Origin: Gammaproteobacteria bacterium
GTDB taxonomy: Bacteria; Pseudomonadota; Gammaproteobacteria; UBA6429
Assembly (NCBI GenBank): GCA_003232015.1
Contig: QIKU01000157.1
Span: forward strand, 1-20,843
Reading direction: 5' to 3'
Length of the DNA stretch: 20,843 nucleotides
Position numbers and translations under genes: made by a program. Under the pieces are notes generated by a model. The model was not told the DNA's origin. It saw only the letters and a program-made list of their open reading frames with translations, and ran no database searches. Positions 1-6,884 of this stretch are shown here, piece by piece (within the stretch, counting starts at the first letter, position 1; the number at the start of each line of letters is the position of its first letter).

Positions 1-13
1 TTTTTCGTCTCAT
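1..13 (-). CDS. Start of a leftward gene cut by the window edge
   Basis: On the minus strand an ATG at 13-11 is preceded by AGGAG seven bases upstream. It opens a frame (M-R-R-K) that runs off the left edge. Only four codons are visible, so no family can be assigned. The upstream stretch carries three copies of TCTCATT (8-14, 68-74, 88-94). Short repeats of this kind occur near the ends of some insertion sequences, for instance the IS21 family. A transposase gene is therefore one possibility, but that is inference. Confidence 0.4.
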
Positions 14-251
14 TGTCTTTCTCCTGTCGTACGTTAAAATACATCAGGATTATCACTTATGCTACTGTCTCATTTTCGGGGTCCACTTCTCATTGCGTGT
101 GCCCAAAACGTGCCACGATGTACCATATTTGATGTCGTTTGAGGCAGGAGTGAAATTATCATGAATTCCGTAATCTTGATAAAAGTGTTTAATTTCAGTG
201 TTTTAGCTCAAATACTTGTGACAAAGTTGACACGATTTTTCTAGTCTGCAA
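14..251. other. Non-coding stretch, likely end of an integrated element
   Basis: No gene longer than a few codons is supported here. The stretch holds the leader of the leftward gene at the edge and two of the three TCTCATT copies. It also holds a 27-codon plus-strand frame (161-244) that I do not accept as a gene. It lies directly left of a tRNA remnant with no matching 5' half, so the most economical reading is the terminal non-coding part of a mobile element lying to the left. Confidence 0.4.
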
Positions 252-298
252 GGCTACGAACCAGGCGGTCGGGCGTTCGAATCGCTCCAGGCGCGCCA
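252..298 (+). other. 3' half of tRNA-Arg(ACG); candidate attachment site
   Basis: The segment reads as the 3' part of a tRNA. It has the anticodon loop CTACGAA (anticodon ACG), the 3' anticodon strand CCAGG, a T-arm pairing GGGCG with CGCTC around TTCGAAT, the 3' acceptor strand CAGGCGC, discriminator G and an encoded CCA. The matching 5' half (acceptor GCGCCTG, D-arm, anticodon strand CCTGG) is absent upstream. The match breaks at the edge of the anticodon loop, a common crossover place for tyrosine integrases. Established knowledge: such elements leave an intact tRNA at one end and a 3' fragment at the other. Here the element would lie to the left. A deletion that removed the 5' half is the alternative. 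Confidence 0.75.
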
Positions 299-310
299 TA
301 TAAGTAAATT

Positions 311-334
311 AAACCCGTTAATTCGGGTTTTTTT
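311..334 (+). terminator. Intrinsic terminator downstream of the tRNA remnant
   Basis: AAACCCG (311-317) pairs with CGGGTTT (324-330) around a six-base loop and is followed by further T residues to 334. It lies 12 bases after the CCA end of the remnant, where a tRNA terminator belongs. This supports the view that the sequence to the right of 298 is the original chromosomal flank of the tRNA. Confidence 0.85.
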
Positions 335-645
335 GTGTCAAAGTTTTATCTTCAGGTTATGCAAAATTGGGTTTAACTTTTACTTTTGGGAGCGGTAGAA
401 AATATACAATCAACAGGATGTGGTTAAAAAATAGTCTTGGCCGGTGAGAATAGTTAGGAGCAATGATGCGTTTATTTCAGGAACACGCGATTGCATAAGG
501 GGCTTTATACTTTCAGGTTCTAGTTATGATTTATTTCTCGAAATTGATAAATATAATTGAATCATTCACTTACAGAGTTGCTCCCACTTTTTCTTTAGCG
601 AATAACTGTTATACTCAAGAGACAAATAACAAGCCAAATAGAACT
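335..645. other. Intergenic stretch upstream of the FHA-domain gene
   Basis: About 310 bases hold no convincing gene. A weak sigma-70-like pair is visible (TTTACT at 379-384 and TATACA at 403-408, spacer 18). A perfect TATACT -10 lies at 610-615, placing transcription start about 25 bases before the preferred start codon of the FHA gene, but its -35 is poor. An 11-codon frame at 463-498 has TAGGAG in front of it and is probably fortuitous. Confidence 0.4.
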
Positions 646-1221
646 ATGTATAAGTTAACCATTCGCGATAATAATAACAAACTGGACGAAATGTACGTTT
701 CGCATGACGTTCTAAAAATAGGGCGTAATGCAGATAATGACATCCGTTTAGATGATGCGACCGTCAGCAGTCATCATGCTGAAATCAGGCAGCTAAATGC
801 TACGGTAGAAATTAAAGACTGTGGCAGCACTAATGGCACTTATGTGAACGGAAATGCCATTACAACCCATATATTAACTGACAACGATGTGGTGGTGATT
901 GGCAAATTAACCATCTCCTATTCCAGCGACCGGCCTGCACCATTAACCGAAGAAATTGACCCAACCACCACTATCAGCCGTGGTGAAATGCAGCATTTGC
1001 TTGAAAGAATTGAACAGCATAAAGCGGGTAAATCTGCGACCAGTAATATTTCCCGTAAGTTAAACTGGATTGTGCAGGATGCAAGTGGGATCTGGTGGGG
1101 TTTTGAACTTGAGCCGGTTGTGGGCGAAACAGGGTGGGAAAACCCAGCCAATGGGATGAAAATTCTTTTAAAAGAAGAAGCCAGTAATGAAAACTGGAAA
1201 GATTCACTTCAAAAACTATAA
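646..1221 (+). CDS. FHA-domain protein
   Basis: The 191-residue protein starts with a forkhead-associated domain (about 1-92), a phosphothreonine-peptide binding fold. The hallmark residues are present: GR at 26-27, SSHH at 41-44, and TNG with the following GTYVNG around 62-69. A linker rich in acidic residues and threonine follows (about 93-112). An unrecognised C-terminal part is rich in Trp and Gly (about 138-185). I choose the ATG at 646 because the FHA fold begins immediately there and a TATACT box lies 30 bases upstream. The open frame extends back to an ATG at 526, but those 40 residues look unlike an FHA N-terminus and have no ribosome binding site. No kinase or secretion gene is adjacent, so its partner is unknown. 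The next gene lies 48 bases downstream and could be cotranscribed. Confidence 0.85.
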   Translation: MYKLTIRDNNNKLDEMYVSHDVLKIGRNADNDIRLDDATVSSHHAEIRQLNATVEIKDCGSTNGTYVNGNAITTHILTDNDVVVIGKLTISYSSDRPAPLTEEIDPTTTISRGEMQHLLERIEQHKAGKSATSNISRKLNWIVQDASGIWWGFELEPVVGETGWENPANGMKILLKEEASNENWKDSLQKL

Positions 1222-1269
1222 TTTTTGCCGTTAACCCCCTAAGCAAAAAATAATCCAGGGCGAATTATT

Positions 1270-2076
1270 ATGGGTTTGTTGGACGACTTACGCAAACAAA
1301 GTACGGCACTAAAACAGTCGCAAGAAGACGATGCTGCTAAACAGGCAGAATTACGGGCGATTTATAAAACAAAAATTCACCCGGCAATGGCTTCAATTTA
1401 CACGCACATTAATGAATTAATCGAACACCTTAATTTTGTAAAGCCAACCATTACCGCTTCTTATACTCTAACCGCATCGGGTATAAAGCGAAACCTGACT
1501 CAGGGTGGCTATAATATATCAACCGACAGCTCCGAAGAAATGAAGCAAATCATTCTGACTTTTCACTGTACTGATGAAGAAAATATTGAATTTGAAGTTG
1601 ATAATGGCAAAAATATTGAAAAGCATATTGAATACATGCAGCGCTATAAGCTTCAGTATACCTCCCAAAAATACCGTGATGATTCACATGAAATTTCATT
1701 TGCCAGGTTTGATCTTGAAAGCAAGGTAAAAGTAACAATTTTAATCGAAGGTGACATACAAAATTCATGCATCCACCTTAAGTTTAATAATTTTCAGGGC
1801 TTGGGCTTACTTAAAAGAGACGTTCAGGCCGAGCAGATTACGGACGACTTTCTGGATGACATGGGTAAGTATTTAATTCGTGAGTCACATGATTTTATGA
1901 AGCTGGACTTGCCACAGCATGACCGGCAACGACTGCAACAAAAAGTAAGACGGGAAGCCTTACGCCGTAAAATGGAAATGCTGGAACTGGAAAAAAAGCA
2001 AAGGGCGCTCGAAGCCGAACAAAAAAATAAAAAATCATTGTTTGGGTTTATGGATAAGTCTAAAGATAAAAAATAA
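1270..2076 (+). CDS. Conserved-looking protein of unknown function with basic C-terminal helix
   Basis: I do not recognise the family. The 268-residue product has no signal peptide or membrane segment and is probably cytoplasmic. The N-terminal 30 residues are charged and helical. The middle (about 60-215) alternates beta-type stretches, with acidic patches such as DEENIEFEVD. From about 215 to 268 it is a highly charged helix rich in Arg, Lys, Glu and Gln, a likely coiled coil, ending in a lysine-rich tail. It follows the FHA gene by 48 bases and may be its partner; this is inference from spacing only. Its stop codon is two bases from the 3' end of the convergent tRNA-Arg gene, so transcription from the two sides collides there. 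Confidence 0.75.
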   Translation: MGLLDDLRKQSTALKQSQEDDAAKQAELRAIYKTKIHPAMASIYTHINELIEHLNFVKPTITASYTLTASGIKRNLTQGGYNISTDSSEEMKQIILTFHCTDEENIEFEVDNGKNIEKHIEYMQRYKLQYTSQKYRDDSHEISFARFDLESKVKVTILIEGDIQNSCIHLKFNNFQGLGLLKRDVQAEQITDDFLDDMGKYLIRESHDFMKLDLPQHDRQRLQQKVRREALRRKMEMLELEKKQRALEAEQKNKKSLFGFMDKSKDKK

Positions 2077-2078
2077 AT

Positions 2079-2155
2079 TGGTGCCCCGAAGACGATTCGA
2101 ACGTCCGACCTGCCGCTTAGGAGGCGGCTGCTCTATCCGACTGAGCTACCGGGGC
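2079..2155 (-). tRNA. tRNA-Arg(CCT)
   Basis: The minus strand folds as a full 77-base cloverleaf. The acceptor is GCCCCGG with its 3' partner and an encoded CCA, and the D-arm contains TAGCTCAG. The anticodon stem GCCGC/GCGGC surrounds the loop CTCCTAA (anticodon CCT, reading AGG). The T-loop is TTCGAAT. The 3' end is two bases from the stop codon of the convergent gene. The tRNA is intact, unlike the tRNA-Arg(ACG) remnant 1.8 kb to its left. Confidence 0.96.
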
Positions 2156-2177
2156 AATATAATCCAAAGTAGTGGGG

Positions 2178-2206
2178 ATTATAACCTGATCTAAATCGAG
2201 TCACTA
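2178..2206 (-). promoter_or_regulatory. Probable promoter of tRNA-Arg(CCT)
   Basis: On the minus strand a perfect TATAAT (2183-2178) lies 22 bases before the mature 5' end and is followed by CCCC. This GC-rich discriminator is typical of stable-RNA promoters under stringent control. The -35 (TAGTGA, spacer 17) is poor. Confidence 0.55.
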
Positions 2207-2233
2207 ATTAATTTATTGCCGGAAGGTGGTTTT

Positions 2234-2965
2234 TTAGTTGCATTCGGTGTGTGATTTTTCAGTTGTTTTAATCTGGGTGCGTTCAACGCTATTAACAAAC
2301 GAACGGATATTTTTTTCCTGTTTAGGAGACAGGTTAATAAACTGGCCAGCTAATTGTTGCAGCCCGCTTGTTTGGTCTAACGTTGTTTGCCTAACTTGCA
2401 GCTTACACTGAATACTTTCTGTATTGGGTAGTTGTATTAATGTGTCGATAACTACATCTTGTTGTATTAAGCACAGCTTATCCGTTGAGCTGCGAACGTT
2501 TATTCCACCGGTTGAAATATTGTAGATATAGGCGGTTAACGGGGAGTTAATATTTTTATCGAACAGCGTGACCGGGATTTTCCATAAATTTTGTAATTCG
2601 GCACGGTATTGTTGCCGGCGTTGTTTGTAAGCTATTTCGGTTGGGATGTTGGTCGCAAAATAAACGAGATGGCTACGTTTAGTTAATGTGCTTATGCGGC
2701 TGTTAAATTTAATTTCAATCCCATCATGTTTCGCATAAATATGAATAGGCTGTTTGGCTGTAATATTATTGTGGTTAAATGCGTCAAATAGAATGTTATT
2801 TTTTTTGTGGCTGATATGAAGTATTTCGGATATGCCTAGAGGTTGAAAGGAGCCGTCTCGTTTAACTTTTTTCACTTCCAGCTGGCAATTGTTTTTTTTC
2901 AGGCGCGCCAATATGGCATTGATATGGATTGGGTCTGAAATGATGCTATTATTTGTTTCAGCCAT
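2234..2965 (-). CDS. flgZ: PilZ-domain c-di-GMP receptor, FlgZ/YcgR-type flagellar brake
   Basis: The 243-residue protein has an N-terminal YcgR-like beta domain (about 10-110) and a C-terminal PilZ domain (about 115-225). Both c-di-GMP signatures are visible: RxxxR as R117-QQY-R121, and N-x-S-x-x-G as N149, S151, G154. In known members c-di-GMP binding makes the protein act on the flagellar motor or stator to slow swimming. The gene starts 14 bases after the flgN stop and is the third gene behind the flgM promoter. The same order (flgM-flgN-PilZ gene) is known from Pseudomonas, where it is called flgZ. No clear ribosome binding site precedes the start, so translation may be coupled to flgN. 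No membrane segment is present. Confidence 0.88.
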   Translation of the reverse strand: MAETNNSIISDPIHINAILARLKKNNCQLEVKKVKRDGSFQPLGISEILHISHKKNNILFDAFNHNNITAKQPIHIYAKHDGIEIKFNSRISTLTKRSHLVYFATNIPTEIAYKQRRQQYRAELQNLWKIPVTLFDKNINSPLTAYIYNISTGGINVRSSTDKLCLIQQDVVIDTLIQLPNTESIQCKLQVRQTTLDQTSGLQQLAGQFINLSPKQEKNIRSFVNSVERTQIKTTEKSHTECN

Positions 2966-2979
2966 TGCTATGTTCAGGT

Positions 2980-3453
2980 TTATGCTCGGGTCAGCGTTTG
3001 GTTTTTAGCCATTTTGATGGATTGACCTTTGCTGGAATAGAGTTCGGCTGTCTGTTGTTTACCCTGTAATACAGAAAGGGCATTTTCAGTATGGCGTCTA
3101 TTGTTTTCGATAATAATGCCGTTGATGTTGTTTTGCTTGTCGCATTGTTTTGACAGACTGGAAATATTGCCCCACAATGTTTTTAACTTTGGCTTATCTG
3201 GTATTGTGCTGCTGTTAAGAAAGTCATCAACACCGCTAGTGTTCAGGTTGAGTCCAGCGGCTTCCAGTAGTGTGCGACGCTCTTTGTTTAAATCTTCCAG
3301 TTGCTCCATTAGCATTGTTTTTTCCTGTGCAATAGATTCAATAGCCTGAGTATCATTGTCCGATAAGGCTTGATATTCATTTTCCAATGCATGGAATAAC
3401 TGCTCAAGATAGTTTGTAATATCTTCAAGAAGGGGGGTAATGTTTCTTGTCAT
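2980..3453 (-). CDS. flgN: FlgN, export chaperone for FlgK and FlgL
   Basis: FlgN is a small cytoplasmic helical chaperone that holds the hook-filament junction proteins FlgK and FlgL and delivers them to the flagellar export gate. The 157-residue product is almost wholly helical, with a long amphipathic region (about 1-70). It carries the typical C-terminal stretch NGIIIENNRRHTENALSVL (about 109-127), which in the family forms the substrate-binding helix. Length is normal. It lies 21 bases after flgM and just before the PilZ gene. Its clients flgK and flgL are in this window at 14296-17591. No strong ribosome binding site is visible. Confidence 0.93.
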   Translation of the reverse strand: MTRNITPLLEDITNYLEQLFHALENEYQALSDNDTQAIESIAQEKTMLMEQLEDLNKERRTLLEAAGLNLNTSGVDDFLNSSTIPDKPKLKTLWGNISSLSKQCDKQNNINGIIIENNRRHTENALSVLQGKQQTAELYSSKGQSIKMAKNQTLTRA

Positions 3454-3474
3454 GTTATTTTTTTCGCCGCAGAT

Positions 3475-3798
3475 TTAGCTGTCATTAAAAGCAGATTCAA
3501 AGTTAATCATTTTATCTGCAATACGTTCAGGATCCATTTTGTAACTGCCATTCTGGATAACTGTTTGCATGTCCTTTACTTTGTTATTATCAACCGAAGG
3601 TTGACTAGCTAAATCCATTTCCAATGCTTTTAATTTCGCTGCGGTATCCGTCAGGGTGACTTTATCACCAGCGGTTGTTGCCGTTGCACTGCTTCCTGCT
3701 GATTTTGTTGCATCATCAGATTTTTTGACTTGCGTAACATTTCGATCACCCATATGGGATGATTTGTTCGAATTGATTCCTGATATATCGTTAGGCAT
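3475..3798 (-). CDS. flgM: FlgM, anti-sigma-28 factor
   Basis: FlgM binds FliA (sigma-28) in the cytoplasm and is secreted through the finished hook, which frees sigma-28 for late genes. The 107-residue protein has the usual disordered Ser/Thr/Ala-rich N-terminal half. The conserved blocks are DKVTLTDTAAKLKALE (45-60) and the C-terminal sigma-binding helices, including NGSYKMDPERIADKMINFE (83-101). A GGAG lies upstream of the ATG. It has its own sigma-28 promoter, giving the negative feedback known in this family. It can also be read from flgA upstream, because no terminator separates them. Confidence 0.96.
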   Translation of the reverse strand: MPNDISGINSNKSSHMGDRNVTQVKKSDDATKSAGSSATATTAGDKVTLTDTAAKLKALEMDLASQPSVDNNKVKDMQTVIQNGSYKMDPERIADKMINFESAFNDS

Positions 3799-3837
3799 TT
3801 TACTGCTCCAAAGCCTGTTTATAGTTACGCTACCGTT

Positions 3838-3864
3838 TTAGCGGCTAGAAAGCCGAAAACTTTA
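3838..3864 (-). promoter_or_regulatory. Sigma-28 (FliA) promoter of flgM
   Basis: On the minus strand TAAAGTTT (3864-3857), an 11-base spacer and GCCGCTAA (3845-3838) match the FliA consensus TAAAGTTT-N11-GCCGATAA at 15 of 16 positions with exact spacing. Predicted start is near 3831, about 33 bases before the flgM ATG. Confidence 0.9.
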
Positions 3865-3902
3865 GCGATATTACACTGGATAAAGGTAAATAACGAATAA
3901 AA

Positions 3903-4607
3903 TCACATGTTTACCTTTACCAGCCCATTTGATATCACCGTCGCCTGAAAAACGCGTTGACTGTGAATATTTTTTACCTTAATACGTTGCCCAAGAAAGC
4001 CATTCATAAGTGCTTTGCCTTTTACTCTAATGGTTAAATGCTCTGTTCCGGCGAGAATAAGGATTTCGTCGCCGCGCTGCACCAGACGCCTGGGCGCCAG
4101 CATGGTGGGTGAAATAACTTTTCCAGATTTTAAAGCGCGGCGAACCACCATATTGTTCATTTGTGACAAGCCTGTAAAATAACCACCCCGAATACGGCTA
4201 ACATCTTTGCGTGTGAGCTTGATGTCGGACGACTGGACAATACTTCCGGATGGCAGGCTGTGTTTTGCTGTAACCACATTCAAATATTTTTGAATATAAA
4301 CGGAAACAAAAATTTTCCATGGTTTACGACCGGCACAACTTACTTTTACGGTGGTACGGCCTAACTCTTCAGCATATTGAGGGAAGTTGGTATCGAGGCC
4401 TTTTGTACAGGCCGCCAGGCGCAGGCGTTTATCAAGATAGCCAACGCTAAAGTCGTTTGTCTGTAAGTTGTTTTTTAAAAAGACAGTCACAGCCTGCGTT
4501 ATAGAGGCTGGCGTTTGGTAAGCTGAGCCTTGCACCGCGCCGGAAAATAACAGCAATACGCTGCCAAATGAGAGTGCGGTAAAATAATTTAAAAAATCAT
4601 TTTTCAT
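3903..4607 (-). CDS. flgA: FlgA, periplasmic P-ring assembly chaperone
   Basis: FlgA is a periplasmic chaperone needed to assemble FlgI into the P ring. From the ATG at 4607 the product has 234 residues. A signal peptide has its hydrophobic core around 8-25 and likely cleavage after A29 (GSA). An N-terminal domain holds cysteines at 67 and 91, the pair that forms a disulfide in the family. A SAF domain (about 111-172) and a C-terminal beta domain follow. An in-frame TTG at 4661 would add 18 polar residues before the signal peptide, so I reject it. It is divergent from cheV and transcribed toward flgM. Its client flgI is at 12158-13276. Confidence 0.94.
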   Translation of the reverse strand: MKNDFLNYFTALSFGSVLLLFSGAVQGSAYQTPASITQAVTVFLKNNLQTNDFSVGYLDKRLRLAACTKGLDTNFPQYAEELGRTTVKVSCAGRKPWKIFVSVYIQKYLNVVTAKHSLPSGSIVQSSDIKLTRKDVSRIRGGYFTGLSQMNNMVVRRALKSGKVISPTMLAPRRLVQRGDEILILAGTEHLTIRVKGKALMNGFLGQRIKVKNIHSQRVFQATVISNGLVKVNM

Positions 4608-4737
4608 AAATACTGCCAAATTATTAGCTGGTGATCTGTCGACTTTTTGACCCTTAACCAACTGGAACTTATAACATATTGATTCTATACAGTTATCTTA
4701 TTTAGTAAAATCTAAAAGATATTTCTTAGTTATTATT

Positions 4738-4755
4738 AAGCAATACGTATGCCAG
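4738..4755 (-). promoter_or_regulatory. Candidate sigma-54 promoter of flgA
   Basis: The minus strand reads CTGGCATACGTATTGCTT, with GG (4753-4752) and GC (4741-4740) separated by exactly ten bases. It matches TTGGCACN5TTGC well. The predicted start near 4729 leaves a leader of about 120 bases before the flgA ATG. Confidence 0.75.
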
Positions 4756-4797
4756 TATTCGTCTTATCGAAAGCAGTGAGTAATATCATAAAGACAT

Positions 4798-4824
4798 TCA
4801 AGTAAGCCGTTATTTAGCCGATAA
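4798..4824 (+). promoter_or_regulatory. Sigma-28 (FliA) promoter of cheV
   Basis: TCAAGTAA (4798-4805), an 11-base spacer and a perfect GCCGATAA (4817-4824) form a FliA promoter whose predicted start is about 26 bases before the cheV ATG. The -35 is weaker than that of flgM. Confidence 0.82.
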
Positions 4825-4857
4825 CTTCCGTGTAACTAACTTACTTAAGGTGGAGTC

Positions 4858-5787
4858 ATGGCTGGGATACTTGAAGGTGTCGATCAACGTACTAATTTAG
4901 TTGGCGAGAATAGGCTTGAATTATTACTCTTTACTTTAGGCAGTCGGCAACGGTTTGGCATTAACGTGTTTAAAGTACAGGAAGTGATTATGTGCCCACC
5001 GTTAACAAAAATTACCAATTCTGCGCCGGTGGTGGTGGGCATGACCAATATGCGTGGTAAAACAATTTCTGTCCTGGATTTGGCCCTGGCGATAGGGAAA
5101 AAGCCATTACAACAGTCGGACACAAATTATTTAATCATTACAGAATATAACCGACAGGTGCAGGGGTTCCTCACTAGTGGTGTTGACAGAATTGTAAATA
5201 TGAACTGGTCAGATATAAAAGCACCGCCTGAAGGATTAGGTAAAGATAACTATATGACTGCGGTTACTTCGGTTGATGGTGAGCTAGTTGAGATTATCGA
5301 TGTTGAAAAAGTACTTGCTGAACTGTTGGGTATAGATCTTAGTGGTGTCGAAGATGAAGTTGAAGTTAAATCAAAAAAGGATCAGGCGATACGCGTTTTA
5401 GTAGTCGACGATTCATCGGTTGCACGTAATCAGATTAAACGCACCCTCGATAAGTTAGGTATGGAGTGCACCATTGGTAAAAATGGGCTTGATGGTTTAA
5501 ATATTCTTAAAGGTTTGATTAAAGATGGTTCTGATATAGCCGATCATATTGATGTGCTTATATCCGACGTGGAAATGCCAGAAATGGATGGCTACACCTT
5601 AACATCTGAAATTAGAGCCAATGAAGCATTAAAGAAAATACCAATTTTGTTGCATACCTCTTTAAGTGGTGTATTTAACCAGTCAATGGTTGCAAAAGTA
5701 GGTGCTGATAAATTTGTTCCCAAATTTAATGCTGAAGAACTCGCAGCTGAGGTTAAAGATATATTGCAAGTGAAAGGTATTATTTAA
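4858..5787 (+). CDS. cheV: CheV, CheW-REC chemotaxis coupling protein
   Basis: CheV couples chemoreceptors to the CheA kinase through a CheW-like domain, and its receiver domain is phosphorylated by CheA, tuning adaptation. The 309-residue protein has the CheW domain at about 15-160. The receiver domain is at about 178-305, with acidic pair D184-D185, phosphoacceptor D237 (in LISDVEMPEMDG), T267 and K289 in the expected positions. The ribosome binding site AAGGTGGAG immediately precedes the ATG. It heads the cheV-cheR pair behind a sigma-28 promoter. The location just upstream of cheR and flgB is the Pseudomonas/Vibrio arrangement. Confidence 0.97.
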   Translation: MAGILEGVDQRTNLVGENRLELLLFTLGSRQRFGINVFKVQEVIMCPPLTKITNSAPVVVGMTNMRGKTISVLDLALAIGKKPLQQSDTNYLIITEYNRQVQGFLTSGVDRIVNMNWSDIKAPPEGLGKDNYMTAVTSVDGELVEIIDVEKVLAELLGIDLSGVEDEVEVKSKKDQAIRVLVVDDSSVARNQIKRTLDKLGMECTIGKNGLDGLNILKGLIKDGSDIADHIDVLISDVEMPEMDGYTLTSEIRANEALKKIPILLHTSLSGVFNQSMVAKVGADKFVPKFNAEELAAEVKDILQVKGII

Positions 5788-5798
5788 AAATTCAAAGT

Positions 5799-5814
5799 TC
5801 TGTGTGTTCGCAGA
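5799..5814 (+). promoter_or_regulatory. Small hairpin between cheV and cheR
   Basis: TCTGTG (5799-5804) pairs with CGCAGA (5809-5814) around TGTT, with one G-U pair. No T-run follows, so this is not a terminator; it may be a chance or processing structure. Confidence 0.3.
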
Positions 5815-5858
5815 GTATATAAGTTAAACTATTTGGAAAACATAGAAGAAGATACTGA

Positions 5859-6692
5859 GTGAATCAACATACATTATCAAAACAAGATTATGAAAGCTTT
5901 CGCACCTTTCTTGAAGATGCATGCGGTATTGTGCTGGGAGAAAATAAGCATTACCTGGTAACAAGCCGGTTATCAAGATTATTAGAGGAGTTTAATTTTT
6001 CATCACTAAGCGGGATGATAGATAAACTTAAACAGGTCAACAATACTGAACTAAAAGAAAAAATTATTGACGCGATGACAACCAACGAAACAAGCTGGTT
6101 TAGGGATAAATATCCATTCGAAATTTTACATAATGAAATTTTTAATGAAATAGTGGCAGTGAAAAAGCCAACTATTCGTATCTGGTCATCGGCAAGTTCT
6201 TCAGGTCAGGAAGCCTACTCTATAAGCATGACCTTCTCAGAATACCTGGCGAAGAACCCGGGCAAATTCCGTGGTCGGCTGGAAATAGTAGGAACTGATA
6301 TTTCGCCAACGGTTTTAAAACTTGCTCGTGAAGCGAAATATGATGAATTGAGTCTTGCGCGTGGTTTGTCTGACGACCGGCTTAAACGATTCTTTATTGA
6401 CCAGGGCGATGGTGGCCAAAAGGTACGCCCGGAAATTACTAGCCGTTGCAAGTTTTCTGAATTAAACCTGTTAAAAAATTATTCTATATTGGGCAAGTTC
6501 GACATTATTTTTTGTCGAAATGTTTTAATTTATTTTTCGGCAGAAATTAAAACCGATATTCTGACCCGTATGGCAAAATTACTCAATCCTGGTGGCTATC
6601 TTTTTCTTGGAGGCTCTGAGTCTCCAACCGGTTATTGTGACCTATTTGAAATGGTCCGGCTTAAGAGCGGTGTTGTCTATCGTTTGAAGTAG
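5859..6692 (+). CDS. cheR: CheR, chemoreceptor glutamate methyltransferase
   Basis: CheR transfers methyl groups from S-adenosylmethionine to glutamates of chemoreceptors, driving adaptation. The 277-residue protein has the helical N-terminal domain (about 1-85) ending in TTNETSWFRD (74-83). The Rossmann-type methyltransferase domain follows, with the SAM-binding segment IWSSASSSGQEAYS (108-121), the acidic GTD (145-147) and DIIFCRNVLIYF (215-226). Length is normal. The start is a GTG at 5859 preceded by a purine run AGAAGAAG. The gene lies 71 bases after cheV with no terminator between, so the two are probably cotranscribed. Confidence 0.97.
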   Translation: MNQHTLSKQDYESFRTFLEDACGIVLGENKHYLVTSRLSRLLEEFNFSSLSGMIDKLKQVNNTELKEKIIDAMTTNETSWFRDKYPFEILHNEIFNEIVAVKKPTIRIWSSASSSGQEAYSISMTFSEYLAKNPGKFRGRLEIVGTDISPTVLKLAREAKYDELSLARGLSDDRLKRFFIDQGDGGQKVRPEITSRCKFSELNLLKNYSILGKFDIIFCRNVLIYFSAEIKTDILTRMAKLLNPGGYLFLGGSESPTGYCDLFEMVRLKSGVVYRLK

Positions 6693-6823
6693 TTGCCTGC
6701 TTTAATCCCCTTTTCTGACTTTAAACATATTATCAACAGTTACAACAGGTAAAGGATTGCCGTTTGTTTTCTTTTTGCCGCCATCGTCATCCTGTAAGTC
6801 CTTGAATAAATTATAAATTAAAC

Positions 6824-6840
6824 TTGGCATAGCTGTTGCA
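6824..6840 (+). promoter_or_regulatory. Sigma-54 promoter of the flgBCDEFGHI operon
   Basis: TTGGCATAGCTGTTGCA has GG (6826-6827) and GC (6838-6839) separated by exactly ten bases and matches the RpoN consensus closely. The predicted start near 6851 is about 34 bases before flgB. The 130 bases upstream, free of genes, are room for an activator of the FleQ/FlrC type, though I cannot identify a binding site. Confidence 0.9.
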
Positions 6841-6884
6841 ACCAGCTCTGGTAAGTCATTTATAGTTTTAACAGGATAGCGACA

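Noticed and set aside
161..244. 27-codon plus-strand frame with AGGAG ten bases upstream, hydrophobic product
   Set aside because: Spacing is long, the product has no recognisable features, and it lies in a junction region of low coding character; a toxin-like peptide cannot be supported from this alone.
463..498. 11-codon frame with TAGGAG, possible leader peptide
   Set aside because: No attenuator-like hairpin, codon bias or following biosynthetic gene is present to suggest a leader peptide.
526..645. N-terminal extension of the FHA gene from an ATG at 526
   Set aside because: No ribosome binding site, and the 40 residues do not resemble FHA N-termini; the domain starts exactly at the ATG at 646.
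4608..4661. TTG start extending FlgA by 18 residues
   Set aside because: It would put polar residues before the signal peptide; the ATG at 4607 gives a normal signal sequence.
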